Counted from the first letter of the stretch, positions 14,686 to 23,434 are shown. The stretch: DNA of 64,000 bases from Onstottus_B arcticum (GCA_038040485.1 JBBPIE010000016.1:77261-141260); one strand, 5' to 3'. Made by a program: numbers and translations. The notes: generated by a model from the letters alone, not told the origin.

Positions 14686-15930
14686 ATGAGACGAGTCGTA
14701 GTCACAGGAATCGGAATCATCGCGCCGACCGGAGTGGGCCGCGAGGCGGTCTGGGCTGCGCTTGCGGAAGGGCGAAGCGGGATATCGCGCATCGAAGACT
14801 TTGACACCTCGAACCTCAAAACTAACATCGCCGGCGTGTGCCGGGACTTTAAGCCAGAAGAGCTCTTTGACGAGCGCGAGCTGTCGAGGCTTGACCGCGT
14901 GTCGCAGCTTGCGATCGCGGCAACCGGGATGGCTACTCGCGAATCGGGGCTGACCAACGGTCAGCTCGAAAGCTACGACGCGGGCGTCTTCCTTGGAACC
15001 GGGTTCGGCGGACAGAGATCGATTGAGGAGTTCTGCGGCGCATTCTTTTCGAACGGCCGCGGAAGACGTTCCGCCATCGCGATTCCCAAATCCATGTACA
15101 ACGCGTCGTCGTCCAACATCGCGATTCGGTTCAAGACTCGCGGGCCGAACATTACCGTCAGCACCGCTTGTTCGTCGGGTGCCAACGCGATCGGGCAGGC
15201 CTTTCATGTGATTCGATACGGCAACGCCGAACGAATGATAGCCGGAGGCGCGGACGCCCCGGTTACGCCGGTCGTCATGGAGGCGTGGAAAGAGATGCGA
15301 GTGCTGTCGACAAAAAACGAGCCGCCCGAGCGCGCTTGCAAACCGTTTAGCGCCAACCGCGACGGATTCGTGCTGGCCGAAGGCGCCGGGATCGTGGTGC
15401 TTGAAACGCTCGACGCGGCGCGTGAACGCGGGGCTCACATTTACGCCGAGATTCTTGGCTACGGCTCGACTGCCGACGCGGCGCACATAACATTTCCGGA
15501 TCCCGACGGCGAAGCCCACGCGATGAGCCGCGCGCTGAAAGACGCCGGGGTCGCGCCCGAGGAAGTGGACTACATCAACGCGCACGGGACGGCTACAAAG
15601 CTTAACGACGCCTCGGAGACTGAAGCGATCAAGCGAGTCTTTGGCAGCAGGGCTTATGAGATTCCGGTCAACTCGATCAAGTCGATGCTTGGGCACTCGA
15701 TGGGCGCGGCCGGCGCGCTCGAGTTCATCGCCACGCTGCTAGCTATCGAGAATCAGTTGATACCGCCGACCATAAACTACGAAGAGAGCGACCCTCAGTG
15801 CGACCTGGACTATGTGACCGAAGGCGCGCGGAAGGTTGGGTCGAAGACGCCGCTCAGGATGGCGATCTCGAACTCGTTCGGCTTTGGCGGCAACAACGCG
15901 GTGCTTGTTGTGCGCGAGTTGGTCGAGTAG
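14686..15930 (+). CDS. fabF: Beta-ketoacyl-ACP synthase II
   Basis: 414 residues, the usual KAS-II length. It condenses malonyl-ACP with acyl-ACP. The start MRRVVVTGIGIIAPTGVG is the family N-terminus; an upstream in-frame ATG (14608) lies in the repeat. The catalytic triad is visible: Cys in STACSSGANAIG (about residue 165), His in YINAHGTATKLND and His in SMLGHSMGAAGALE. The glycine-rich NSFGFGGNNAVLV ends the thiolase fold. Being between spt and an acp gene, it may make the acyl chain used by the sphingolipid-type enzyme rather than bulk fatty acids; that is inference. Confidence 0.95.
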   Translation: MRRVVVTGIGIIAPTGVGREAVWAALAEGRSGISRIEDFDTSNLKTNIAGVCRDFKPEELFDERELSRLDRVSQLAIAATGMATRESGLTNGQLESYDAGVFLGTGFGGQRSIEEFCGAFFSNGRGRRSAIAIPKSMYNASSSNIAIRFKTRGPNITVSTACSSGANAIGQAFHVIRYGNAERMIAGGADAPVTPVVMEAWKEMRVLSTKNEPPERACKPFSANRDGFVLAEGAGIVVLETLDAARERGAHIYAEILGYGSTADAAHITFPDPDGEAHAMSRALKDAGVAPEEVDYINAHGTATKLNDASETEAIKRVFGSRAYEIPVNSIKSMLGHSMGAAGALEFIATLLAIENQLIPPTINYEESDPQCDLDYVTEGARKVGSKTPLRMAISNSFGFGGNNAVLVVRELVE

Positions 15931-15983
15931 TATTCAACCTCCAAAGCTCAGGGATTGGCCCACGATCAACTGAGGAAGACTAG

Positions 15984-16241
15984 ATGACTCGAGAAGCCAA
16001 AGAATCCATTGAGGATGTGGTCAAGAGCATCGTGGTAGCCGAGCTGCGCGTTGACCGCAATAAGCTCGGGGCCGACACTCACCTGATGAAGGACCTCGGC
16101 GCCGACTCGCTTGACGCGCTGAACATCGCTTTGAGGCTTGAAGAGCAGTTCAAGATAAAGATCCCTGACGACGCGATCCCCAAGTTCTTAACGATCGGGG
16201 ATATAGTCAAAGGCGTGAACGAACACCTCTCCTTACGGTAG
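15984..16241 (+). CDS. acpP: Acyl carrier protein
   Basis: 85 residues, a four-helix acyl carrier. The phosphopantetheine serine is in LGADSLDALNIALRLEEQF. The family norm is DSLDxVE[LI]; here the helix II reads ALNIALRL, so it may be a specialised carrier. GAGGAAG sits six bases before the ATG. It follows fabF by 53 bases, in the likely operon spt-fabF-acp. Such small ACPs beside serine palmitoyltransferase are known in sphingolipid-making bacteria, where the acyl donor is an acyl-ACP. Confidence 0.93.
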   Translation: MTREAKESIEDVVKSIVVAELRVDRNKLGADTHLMKDLGADSLDALNIALRLEEQFKIKIPDDAIPKFLTIGDIVKGVNEHLSLR

Positions 16242-16340
16242 CTACTCCTGAAATCCCTCTGGACAGCCTGCGCGTTGTGGGAATTAGCGATGATTCGCGT
16301 TATTAGCGGATAGTTCTGGATTGGCTATGATTCAGCAGGA

Positions 16341-16781
16341 TCAGTAGGTCGGAAACGCGTAAGACTTGTACATTTCCGCCGTCTCCCTCTCCTCTTCCAC
16401 CTTCATCGTGATGCAGTCGCGCATCGACACCATCCCGAGAAAGTTTCCCGTCTCGTCTTCGACCACCAGATGATACACGCCCTTCTCGTGCATGATCCGC
16501 ATAGCCGCGCCGCACTCCGCATCGGGCGAGACCGTGATCGGGTTCTGGCTTGCGATCGACTGGACCATCACTTCGGCCGGGCGGTAGTTTTCGGCGACGA
16601 CCTTGTCCGAAATGTCGCTTTGCGAGACCACGCCCACGATCTTGCCGGAAAGGTTGCGCACGCCAGCCGCCCGTATGCCTCGATCCTTCAGGTAGCGCGC
16701 AGCCTCGGCTACGGTTGTCTGGCTCGAAATACAGTAAACGTCCTTTCGGTCCTTGATGATGTCCTGAACTGTTTTTGGCAT
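16341..16781 (-). CDS. CBS-domain pair protein
   Basis: 146 residues, essentially two CBS motifs in tandem (a Bateman module). CBS1 is about 6-60 (VYCISSQTTVAEAARYLKDR, GIRAAGVRN, GKIVGVVSQSDI) and CBS2 about 72-130 (NPITVSPDAECGAAMRIMHE, KGVYHLVVED, FLGMVSMRDCI). Stand-alone modules bind adenosyl ligands (AMP, ATP, SAM) and act as sensors or partners for other enzymes. GCGAGGTG lies before the ATG. It is 31 bases downstream of the nucleotidyltransferase gene in the same direction, so possibly co-transcribed. Target unknown. Confidence 0.9.
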   Translation of the reverse strand: MPKTVQDIIKDRKDVYCISSQTTVAEAARYLKDRGIRAAGVRNLSGKIVGVVSQSDISDKVVAENYRPAEVMVQSIASQNPITVSPDAECGAAMRIMHEKGVYHLVVEDETGNFLGMVSMRDCITMKVEEERETAEMYKSYAFPTY

Positions 16782-16811
16782 GGCACACCTCGCTTTAGAA
16801 CAAAGGAATAC

Positions 16812-17549
16812 TCATTTCGTCGCTGTCTGCCCCGCGCGCATTTCGGCTACGAGGTTCGAAGCTTTAAGCAAGCTATCAAACGTTCCTGCATCAGTCCACC
16901 AGCCTTCGATGACGTCCCAGCTCAAGTCGCCGGCTTCGATGTAAGCGTTGTTCACGTCGGTGATCTCGAGTTCGCCGCGCCCGCTGGGCTTGAGCGTCTT
17001 GATGATGTCGAACACGCGGTTGTCGTACATATAAACGCCGATCACAGCGTAGGATGACTTCGGGTTCGACGGTTTCTCTTCGATGCGGGTGATCCGGCCG
17101 TCTTCGATGACCGGCACGCCAAAGCGTTCGGGATCGGTGACTTCGCTTAGAAGTATCTTCGCGCCCGAACCCTGATGACGAAACTTACGGGCAAACGACG
17201 CGATGCTCGTCTCGAGGATGTTGTCGCCCAGAACGACACAGATCGGACTCTTCTCAGCAAAGTCTTCGGCCAGCCCGAGCGCCGCCGCGATCCCGCCTTC
17301 GCCCTCTTGATAGGCGTAGTGAATGCGGCTCAACCCGAACTCCGCGCCGTTTCGCAGAAGCTTCAGAAAATCACCCGCGCTGTTTCCGCCGGTCACGATT
17401 AGGATGTCCTTGATTCCCGCTTCAACCAGCGTCCGAATCGGGTAATAGATCATCGGCTGATCGAAGACCGGCAAAAGATGCTTGTTCGTGATTCGAGTCA
17501 GCGGCGAGAGCCGCGAGCCGAGTCCCCCGGCTAGAACGATCCCTTTCAT
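16812..17549 (-). CDS. Sugar-1-phosphate nucleotidyltransferase (RfbA/RmlA-like)
   Basis: 245 residues. The Rossmann-like pyrophosphorylase motif MKGIVLAGGLGSRLSPLT is at the start, followed by NKHLLPVFDQPMIYYPI, VVLGDNIL with the metal Asp, and SYAVIGVYMYDNRVFDI. The ending, WDVIEGWWTDAGTFDSL, is the product-site segment of glucose-1-phosphate thymidylyltransferases. It is shorter than RmlA (about 290) and lacks its C-terminal helices, as in the short archaeal-type forms. It probably makes dTDP-glucose or another NDP-hexose. The ATG at 17549 is chosen by the motif position and AGAGGA upstream; no other deoxysugar genes are adjacent. Confidence 0.88.
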   Translation of the reverse strand: MKGIVLAGGLGSRLSPLTRITNKHLLPVFDQPMIYYPIRTLVEAGIKDILIVTGGNSAGDFLKLLRNGAEFGLSRIHYAYQEGEGGIAAALGLAEDFAEKSPICVVLGDNILETSIASFARKFRHQGSGAKILLSEVTDPERFGVPVIEDGRITRIEEKPSNPKSSYAVIGVYMYDNRVFDIIKTLKPSGRGELEITDVNNAYIEAGDLSWDVIEGWWTDAGTFDSLLKASNLVAEMRAGQTATK

Positions 17550-17715
17550 TCGTTGTCCTCTCGATCCAGTTTCGAACTCGCCGCAATGATATTCGAGCGG
17601 TGGATGAACGGCAATCAAATCCCGAGCGAAGCTGCTTGCCTCACTCAACGGCTGTGATAAACTCACCCTCCGCGCGCCCAACAGCAAGCCGCTACCGCCA
17701 ACGCCTGGAGGGATA

Positions 17716-18750
17716 ATGAACCGGACCGCAGCACTTTTCTTCTGCCTGTTTGCACTGCTTGCGCTCGATGCCCGCGCCCGGCAGAGTGACGCGAATCAAC
17801 CGGTGCACAAGCTTGCTCCGACACCAAAGACGGTCGCCTGGGGGTACTACGACGCGAGCACACCTCCGGTGCTGCGGATCAAGTCCGGCGACATGGTCGA
17901 GATCCAGTCGCTAATAGTTACGAGCCCCGCAAGACTTGAATCTGCCGGCGTACCGGCTGATCAAATCGAACAGGCGCTTCGCGACATTCACAAGGAAGTC
18001 ACAAACAAAGGACCCGGCGGGCACATCCTGACCGGACCGATCTATGTCGAAACGGCGGAGCCCGGCGACGTGCTTGAAGTGCGAATCAAGTGGGTCAAGC
18101 TTGCGATACCTTACGCGTATAACGCGTTCAGTCCGGGGCGCGGCTTTCTCCCCGAAGACTTTCCGTACGCGCGAATAAAGATCATCCCGCTTGATGAGAA
18201 GCGAATGGTCGCGCGTTTCGCTGAAGGCGTTGAGATACCACTGCGTCCGTTCTTCGGGAGCATGGGAGTTGCGCCTCCAGAACCGTCGGGGCGCATATCC
18301 AGCGGGCCTCCGTGGGTTCACGCGGGCAACCTCGACAACAAGGAACTGGTCGCGGGAACGACTCTGTTCATACCGATTCACGTTCGCGGCGCGTTGTTCC
18401 TGGCTGGCGATGGTCATGCGGGTCAGGGCAATGGCGAAGTCGATATCACCGCGCTTGAGACTTCCTTGATCGGCACGTTTCAGTTGATCGTTCGCAAAGA
18501 CATGAAACTCCGGTGGCCGCGCGCGGAGACCGCTACTCATTTCATCACGATGGGAATTCATGAGGACCTGACTGAAGCAACAAAAATGGCTTTGCGTGAG
18601 ATGATAGATTTCCTGGTGAACGAGAAGCACCTCAGTCGCGACGACGCGTATATGCTCTCGAGCGTTGCGGCGGATTTGGAGATCACTCAGCTAGTGGACG
18701 GGAACAAGGGCGTTCACGCGATGATCCCAAAAGCGATATTTAAGAAGTGA
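17716..18750 (+). CDS. Exported acetamidase/formamidase-family protein
   Basis: 344 residues with a signal peptide (MNRTAALFFCLFALLALDARA). The mature part follows the FmdA/AmdA fold: TVAWGYYDASTPPVLRIKSG, GGHILTGPIYVETAEPGDVL, HAGNLDNKEL, PIHVRGALFLAGDGHAGQGN with conserved His/Asp, and GEVDITALE. Family enzymes hydrolyse formamide, acetamide or related amides to ammonia and acid; the exported acidobacterial forms have no defined substrate. GGAGGGATA precedes the ATG. No transporter is adjacent. The stop codon overlaps a palindromic element. Confidence 0.88.
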   Translation: MNRTAALFFCLFALLALDARARQSDANQPVHKLAPTPKTVAWGYYDASTPPVLRIKSGDMVEIQSLIVTSPARLESAGVPADQIEQALRDIHKEVTNKGPGGHILTGPIYVETAEPGDVLEVRIKWVKLAIPYAYNAFSPGRGFLPEDFPYARIKIIPLDEKRMVARFAEGVEIPLRPFFGSMGVAPPEPSGRISSGPPWVHAGNLDNKELVAGTTLFIPIHVRGALFLAGDGHAGQGNGEVDITALETSLIGTFQLIVRKDMKLRWPRAETATHFITMGIHEDLTEATKMALREMIDFLVNEKHLSRDDAYMLSSVAADLEITQLVDGNKGVHAMIPKAIFKK

Positions 18751-18855
18751 TCCGTGATGCGTGATGCGTGATTAAGCCAAGATAGTTCTCACGAATCACG
18801 CATCACGAATCACGAATCACGAATCACGCATCACGCATCACGCATCACGAATCAG
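18747..18855. repeat. Palindromic element, GTGATGCGTGATTC family, copy 5
   Basis: It begins in the amidase stop codon with GTGATCCGTGATGCGTGATGCGTGA and continues, after about 20 bases, as a longer complement arm of ten ATCACGNATCACG-type words to 18855. The right arm is about twice as long as the left. It ends just before the AAGGAGG of the next gene. Confidence 0.9.
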
Positions 18856-18871
18856 GAATCAAGGAGGAAAC

Positions 18872-19696
18872 GTGGCTGGACTACTTGAAGGCAAGACAGC
18901 AATCATCACCGGCTCGGGCCGAGGGATCGGGCGCGCGGCAGCGGAGCTTTTCGCAAGGCACGGCGCGCGAGTCGTAGTCAGCGACATCGACCCCGACCCG
19001 GCACAACAGGCCGTGGAAGCCATTCTCGCGGCAGGCGGCCAGGCTATCTCAGTGCCGGGCGACGCTACCGACAAAGCGTTTCCCGATCGCATAGTGAACG
19101 CGGCGATTGAGAAGTTCGGCGGCCTGGACATCATCGTCAACAACGCGGGCTACACCTGGGACGCGGTGATTCACAAGATGACCGACGAGCAGTGGGAAGC
19201 GATACTGGCGCTCCATCTAACCGCGCCGTTTCGAATCATCCGCGCCGCCTCGACGTTCCTGCGCGAATCGGCTAAGCGAGAGAAAGCGGAAGCTGGTCAA
19301 GCTCGCGCTCGCAAGATCGTTAACATCAGTTCGACTTCAGGAACTCGCGGCAACCCCGGCCAGTCGAACTATTCATCAGGCAAGGCCGGCGTGATCGGGC
19401 TGACCAGGACGCTTGCAAAGGAGTGGGGCCAGTTCAACATACAGGTGAATTGTGTCGCGTTTGGCCGAATCGACACGCGGCTTACTCAAGCGAAAGAGAA
19501 AGGCGAGACGATCCATCGCGGAGATACCGACGTGGCGATCGGGATACCTCAAGAGCGACTCGACCGGACAGCGGCGATGATCCCGATGGGGCGCGGCGGC
19601 ACACCCGACGAAGCCGCGGGCGCAATCTTCTTTTTCGCCTCGCCGTTTTCGGATTATGTCTCAGGCCAGGTGCTCGAAGTGACCGGTGGGTTGTAG
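18872..19696 (+). CDS. Short-chain dehydrogenase/reductase (FabG-like)
   Basis: 274 residues, classical SDR. The NAD(P) loop is TGSGRGIGRAAAELF, with DID after strand beta-2 (Asp suggests NAD preference), NNAGYTWDAV, active-site Ser in NISSTSG, and the YxxxK equivalent YSSGKAGVIG (Tyr and Lys present). The C-terminus, GRGGTPDEAAGAIFFFASPF and SGQVLEVTGG, is typical of 3-oxoacyl-ACP reductases. About 25 extra residues lie before the C-terminal helix. The start is GTG 18872 after AAGGAGGAAAC. It is followed by a hydrolase gene after 35 bases; the pathway is not evident. Confidence 0.92.
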   Translation: MAGLLEGKTAIITGSGRGIGRAAAELFARHGARVVVSDIDPDPAQQAVEAILAAGGQAISVPGDATDKAFPDRIVNAAIEKFGGLDIIVNNAGYTWDAVIHKMTDEQWEAILALHLTAPFRIIRAASTFLRESAKREKAEAGQARARKIVNISSTSGTRGNPGQSNYSSGKAGVIGLTRTLAKEWGQFNIQVNCVAFGRIDTRLTQAKEKGETIHRGDTDVAIGIPQERLDRTAAMIPMGRGGTPDEAAGAIFFFASPFSDYVSGQVLEVTGGL

Positions 19697-19731
19697 GAGT
19701 CAAATACAAACAGTCAAAGGACAAACAGCGA

Positions 19732-20625
19732 ATGCCACTAGTTCGAACACCGGATAAGCGGTTTGCAAACCTCAAGGACTTTCCTTGCAAGCCGCGCTAC
19801 GTCGAGATCAATGGCGCGCGGGTCCACTACATCGATGAAGGCTCGGGCGAGGTAATCCTCTGCCTTCACGGCGAGCCGACCTGGTCTTACCTGTATCGCA
19901 AGATGATTCCAACACTCGCCGCCGCGCATCGAGTAGTCGCGATGGATTTCATCGGGTTTGGCCGCTCGGACAAGTTCACCGAACGCGAAGACTACACCTT
20001 CGAAATGCATCGCAGCACGATCGCCTCTTTCATCCAGAAGCTTGATCTTACTGGGATGACCGCAGTAGTTCAGGACTGGGGAGGGCTTCTGGGGCTGCGC
20101 GTGGCGACCGAGATGCCTGAGCGATTCGCGAGGCTGGTCATCATGAACACGGGGCTGCCAACAGGCGACGAGCCCGCTACAGAGGGTTTCATGAAGTGGA
20201 GAACCTACGCGACGACAACGCCCGACCTTCCGATTGGAACAATAGTCAAGCGAAGCGCCGCCGATCGCGACTCAATCACAGACGAAGTAGTCGCGGCGTA
20301 CGATGCGCCGTTCCCGGATGCAACTTACAAGGTGGGCGCGCAAATGTTCCCGCTGCTTGTGCCGATCGAGCCGAATCAGCCGGGTGCGCAAGAGATGCGC
20401 GAAGCTCGGGAATCGCTCTCGCGCTGGCAGAAGCCCGCCCTTGTGATGTTCTCGGATGGCGATCCGGTAACTCGCGGCGGCGACCGATTCTTTCGCAAGC
20501 TGATTCCTTCGGCAAAGAACGAACCGGAAATCGTCATTCAAGGCGCGGGTCACTTTCTTCAGGAAGAGAAAGGCGAAGAAATCGCCGCGCACATCGTTGA
20601 CTTCATCAAAAGGAACCCGGCCTGA
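19732..20625 (+). CDS. dhmA: Haloalkane dehalogenase-like alpha/beta hydrolase
   Basis: 297 residues. The wording follows haloalkane dehalogenase subfamily I: RTPDKRFANLKDFPCKPRYV, the oxyanion region HGEPTWSYLYRKMIP with Trp, the nucleophile Asp in VVQDWGGLLGL (Asp followed by a halide-stabilising Trp), the acid Asp in FSDGDPVT, and the base His in GAGHFLQEEKGEEIA. Such enzymes cleave carbon-halogen bonds, leaving an alcohol. Epoxide hydrolase is the main alternative, but the DWGG context and N-terminal block favour HLD-I. No Shine-Dalgarno is strong (AAAGGACAAACAGCG). The stop overlaps the next methyltransferase start (TGATG). Confidence 0.85.
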   Translation: MPLVRTPDKRFANLKDFPCKPRYVEINGARVHYIDEGSGEVILCLHGEPTWSYLYRKMIPTLAAAHRVVAMDFIGFGRSDKFTEREDYTFEMHRSTIASFIQKLDLTGMTAVVQDWGGLLGLRVATEMPERFARLVIMNTGLPTGDEPATEGFMKWRTYATTTPDLPIGTIVKRSAADRDSITDEVVAAYDAPFPDATYKVGAQMFPLLVPIEPNQPGAQEMREARESLSRWQKPALVMFSDGDPVTRGGDRFFRKLIPSAKNEPEIVIQGAGHFLQEEKGEEIAAHIVDFIKRNPA

Positions 20626-21413
20626 TGACTGGTCTGCCCGAGAAAGAATGGAACACGGCGCTCTACGACGGAAAGCATTCGTTCGTCTGGAAGTACGGTG
20701 AGGAAGTCATCGAGCTGCTGGCGCCTCAGCCCGGCGAACGGATACTCGATGTTGGCTGCGGAACGGGTCACCTCACAAGCCGCATAGCTTCGTCGGGCGC
20801 TTCAATTGTGGGCGTCGACAAGTCGCCCAGGATGATCGAAAGCGCGCGCAAGAGTTATCCCGATCTGAAGTTTCTCGAGTCGGATGCGACCAGCCTGAAC
20901 TTCGACTCGGAGTTTGACGCAGTGTTCTCAAACGCGACGATTCACTGGATCAAGGATCAACGCGCGCTCGCCTCGGCGATCTGGAGGGCGTTGAAGCCGG
21001 GCGGCCGCTTCGTCGCGGAGTTTGGCGGCAGGGGAAACCTGAGTGCGGTCCGCAAAGCGCTGAAACGCGCAATGAGCAGCGCCCGTCATGAAGTCATAGC
21101 CGGCGGCGGGCTCGAACGGTATTACCCAAGCATCGGAGAGTACGCGACGCTGCTGGAGGCCGCTGGATTTCGCGTGACCCACGCAGTTCACTTCGAACGG
21201 CCGACGAAGCTCGAAAACGGCGAGCGCGGTTTGAGCGACTGGCTTGCGACTTTCGCGGACAACGTTCTCGAACCGCTGACCGCACTCGAGCGCGAGAGCG
21301 TCGTTGGCAACGTCGAGACGCAACTGCGCGGCGAGTTGTTTCGAGATGAAAGCTGGTTTGCCGACTATCGAAGAATCAGGGTGATTGCCATCAAGCAGCC
21401 GCTTGAAGCTTGA
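20625..21413 (+). CDS. Class I SAM-dependent methyltransferase (Tam/UbiE-like)
   Basis: 262 residues. Motif I is ILDVGCGTGHLTSRIA (about 39-54), motif II acid in IVGVDKSPRMIE, then LESDATSLNF, FDAVFSNATIHWIKD (motif IV) and LKPGGRFVAEFGG (motif VI). The AxxHWxKD wording resembles trans-aconitate 2-methyltransferase, a small-molecule O-methyltransferase. It is translationally coupled to the dehalogenase-like gene by a one-base TGATG overlap, so the two may act on related substrates; the acceptor is unknown. Confidence 0.9.
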   Translation: MTGLPEKEWNTALYDGKHSFVWKYGEEVIELLAPQPGERILDVGCGTGHLTSRIASSGASIVGVDKSPRMIESARKSYPDLKFLESDATSLNFDSEFDAVFSNATIHWIKDQRALASAIWRALKPGGRFVAEFGGRGNLSAVRKALKRAMSSARHEVIAGGGLERYYPSIGEYATLLEAAGFRVTHAVHFERPTKLENGERGLSDWLATFADNVLEPLTALERESVVGNVETQLRGELFRDESWFADYRRIRVIAIKQPLEA

Positions 21414-21452
21414 CTTACTTTTTGGAATAACGCGTTGGGGCTCAGATGTCTT

Positions 21453-21528
21453 GCCACGAAGGCACTAAGTCACGAAGCCGCACCAAGACACGCTTTGTGA
21501 ACCTTCGTGCCTTGGTGTCTTAGTGGCT
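21453..21528. repeat. Palindromic element, GCCACGAAGGCAC family
   Basis: GCCACGAAGGCACTAAGTCACGAAG on the left and CTTCGTGCCTTGGTGTCTTAGTGGC on the right form an imperfect inverted repeat around GCCGCACCAAGACACGC. It is the only copy in the window, 39 bases after the methyltransferase stop. Confidence 0.75.
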
Positions 21529-21577
21529 GGCTCTTCTCAACCGCAATTCCACGTGAAGATCTGAAGGAGAAAGACTA

Positions 21578-23125
21578 ATGCGACAACCGCGCGTTCTTTT
21601 TTTGCCGGCGCTATTGCTCATCGTTTCGCAACTGTGCGCGCCGGTAATGGCCGCTCAAACTGCTAAGCAAACAGTCGCCAGCGGTAAGCGATATCCCCGG
21701 CTCGTCATTCGCGGAGCGATGATCGTCGACGGCAACGGCACGCCTGCTTCAGGCCCGAAAGACATAGTCATCGAAGGCAACACAATCAGCGAAATCGTTG
21801 CGCTCGATCCTGTAGCGCTCAAGGAAGGACGCGCGCGGCGGCCGGCGGGCGATGTTGAGATAGACGCAACCGGCAAATACGTTCTGCCCGGATTGATCAA
21901 CGCTCATGGCCACGTGCAGGACGAGCGGGCCGGCGTGCCGCAACCGGTCGATTATTGCTTGAAGCTCTGGCTTGCATGCGGGATCACGACTGTCCGCGAC
22001 GTTGGAAGCGATACCAAGAAGACTCTGCCGCTGCGCGATCAAACCGCCAGGGGAGAAGTCGCCGCGCCGCGCTTGTTTATCTATGCGATGTTTGGCTATC
22101 CGCCTGCGCCGCGCAACGCCGAAGAAGCTCGCGCCCGAGTCCGCGAGATCAAACAACAGGGCGCCGACGGAATTAAGATCCTCGGCGTAAATCGCGACAT
22201 CCTGGCTGCGCTCCTGGATGAAGCTCACAAGGTTGGATTGCGCGTCGCTCATCACGTGGGCGTCGAAGAAACCAACGTTTGGGACGACATCAAGTTTGGG
22301 ACTACGTCGATCGAGCACTGGTACGGGATTCCGGACGCGGCGATCGAAAGCGGACGGCAGAATTTTCCTTCGAGCTACAACTACAACAATGAAGTCGATC
22401 GCTTTCGCTACGCCGGGCGGCTGTGGAGAGAGGCCAACTGGGATCGCTTGATGAAAGTGCTGGACGCGATGGTTGCGGCTAACGTTGCGTGGGACCCGAC
22501 GCTGGACATCTACGAAGCAAGCCGCGACCTGCAACGCGCGCAAAACCAGCCGTGGTTCGCCGAGTATCTGCACCCGACGCTCGAAGAGTACTTCAAACCG
22601 AACCCGGCGAATCACGGTTCATACTTCATCGGCTGGAGCTCGACTGACGAAGCTTTTTGGAAAGAGAACTATCGCATCTGGATGGCCACGTTGCGTGAGT
22701 TTGAGAATCGCGGCGGCTTGATCGGCGCGGGCGAGGACGCGGGGTTCATTTATCAGATGTACGGCTTCGGTTTGGTGCGCGAGCTTGAGCTGCACCAGGA
22801 AGCCGGCTTCCACACTTTGAAGGTCATTCAGCACGCGACAGGCAACAACGCGCGGATACTCGGTCAGGAAGAAAAGCTCGGCCGCGTGCGTGTCGGTTGG
22901 CTTGCGGATTTGATCGTCGTGAACGGGAATCCGCTCGAGAACTTAAAGGTTCTTTACCCGACCGGCGTTGATGAAATCCGCGACGGCAAGACGGTTCACA
23001 CCGGGGGAGTGGAGTGGACGATCAAGGACGGAATTCCTTATCACGGGCCTTCGCTGATGAAGGAGATCAAAGAGATGGTCGCGAAGGCGCGATCAGAACG
23101 CGCTGCAAAAGCTGCGCGCCAATAA
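21578..23125 (+). CDS. Exported metal-dependent amidohydrolase
   Basis: 515 residues with a Sec signal peptide (MRQPRVLFLPALLLIVSQLC to VMA-AQ). This is an amidohydrolase-superfamily TIM barrel of the imidazolonepropionase/prolidase type. Seen are GLINAHGHVQDE (HxH metal motif, about 107-112), the lysine candidate in GADGIKILGVN, RVAHHVGVEE (His), SIEHWYGI (His) and the terminal Asp in GAGEDAGF. NARILGQEEKLGRVRVGWLADLIVV is the usual beta-sandwich return. Secreted members act as dipeptidases or on cyclic amides; substrate not known. AAGGAGAAAG lies before the ATG. Confidence 0.9.
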   Translation: MRQPRVLFLPALLLIVSQLCAPVMAAQTAKQTVASGKRYPRLVIRGAMIVDGNGTPASGPKDIVIEGNTISEIVALDPVALKEGRARRPAGDVEIDATGKYVLPGLINAHGHVQDERAGVPQPVDYCLKLWLACGITTVRDVGSDTKKTLPLRDQTARGEVAAPRLFIYAMFGYPPAPRNAEEARARVREIKQQGADGIKILGVNRDILAALLDEAHKVGLRVAHHVGVEETNVWDDIKFGTTSIEHWYGIPDAAIESGRQNFPSSYNYNNEVDRFRYAGRLWREANWDRLMKVLDAMVAANVAWDPTLDIYEASRDLQRAQNQPWFAEYLHPTLEEYFKPNPANHGSYFIGWSSTDEAFWKENYRIWMATLREFENRGGLIGAGEDAGFIYQMYGFGLVRELELHQEAGFHTLKVIQHATGNNARILGQEEKLGRVRVGWLADLIVVNGNPLENLKVLYPTGVDEIRDGKTVHTGGVEWTIKDGIPYHGPSLMKEIKEMVAKARSERAAKAARQ

Positions 23126-23149
23126 GCAGGTCTCGCTTGGAGTACACGC

Positions 23150-23434
23150 TTGAAGACTGACGGTGTCATCTGGATCAGAGAGATTGTCGAAAAGCTTGCC
23201 TCGAAGCATCACGTGGAGCCCGACGAAGTCGAACAAGTGCTGAATTCGAAGCCGAAAATCAGATTCGTTGAAAAAGGGGAAAGAAAGGGCGAAGATGTTT
23301 ACGTCGCGCTTGGTCGCACCGATGCGGGCCGATACCTCTCAGTGCTTTTCATCTACAAGCCAAGCAGAGAAGCATTGATATTAAGCGCGCGGGATATGGC
23401 GAAGAAGGAGAGAAGAGTCTATGGCAAAAAGTAA
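23150..23434 (+). CDS. BrnT-like toxin (ARDMxxxERR type)
   Basis: 94 residues. The fold wording is IVEKLASKHHVEPDEVEQVL, YVALGRTDAGRYLSVLF and ILSARDMAKKERRVYGKK, which matches the BrnT-like group in which GRTxAGRxL and ARDMxxxERRxY are conserved. Such toxins are RelE-superfamily ribonucleases. The start is TTG 23150 in the family position. It overlaps the CopG antitoxin by 14 bases. It is distinct from the canonical brnT at 1261, so the window holds two separate members of this toxin superfamily. Confidence 0.82.
   Translation: MKTDGVIWIREIVEKLASKHHVEPDEVEQVLNSKPKIRFVEKGERKGEDVYVALGRTDAGRYLSVLFIYKPSREALILSARDMAKKERRVYGKK

Noticed and set aside
14677..15696. Long open frame antisense to fabF (and similar long antisense frames over ispE, dnaB, VWFA, priA and the WD40 gene)
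   Set aside because: GC-rich codon use keeps the opposite frames open; they have no ribosome site, no family wording, and lie opposite clear genes.
19423..19731. Long N-terminal extension of the dehalogenase-like protein
   Set aside because: It overlaps the SDR gene in another frame; the family N-terminus starts at ATG 19732.
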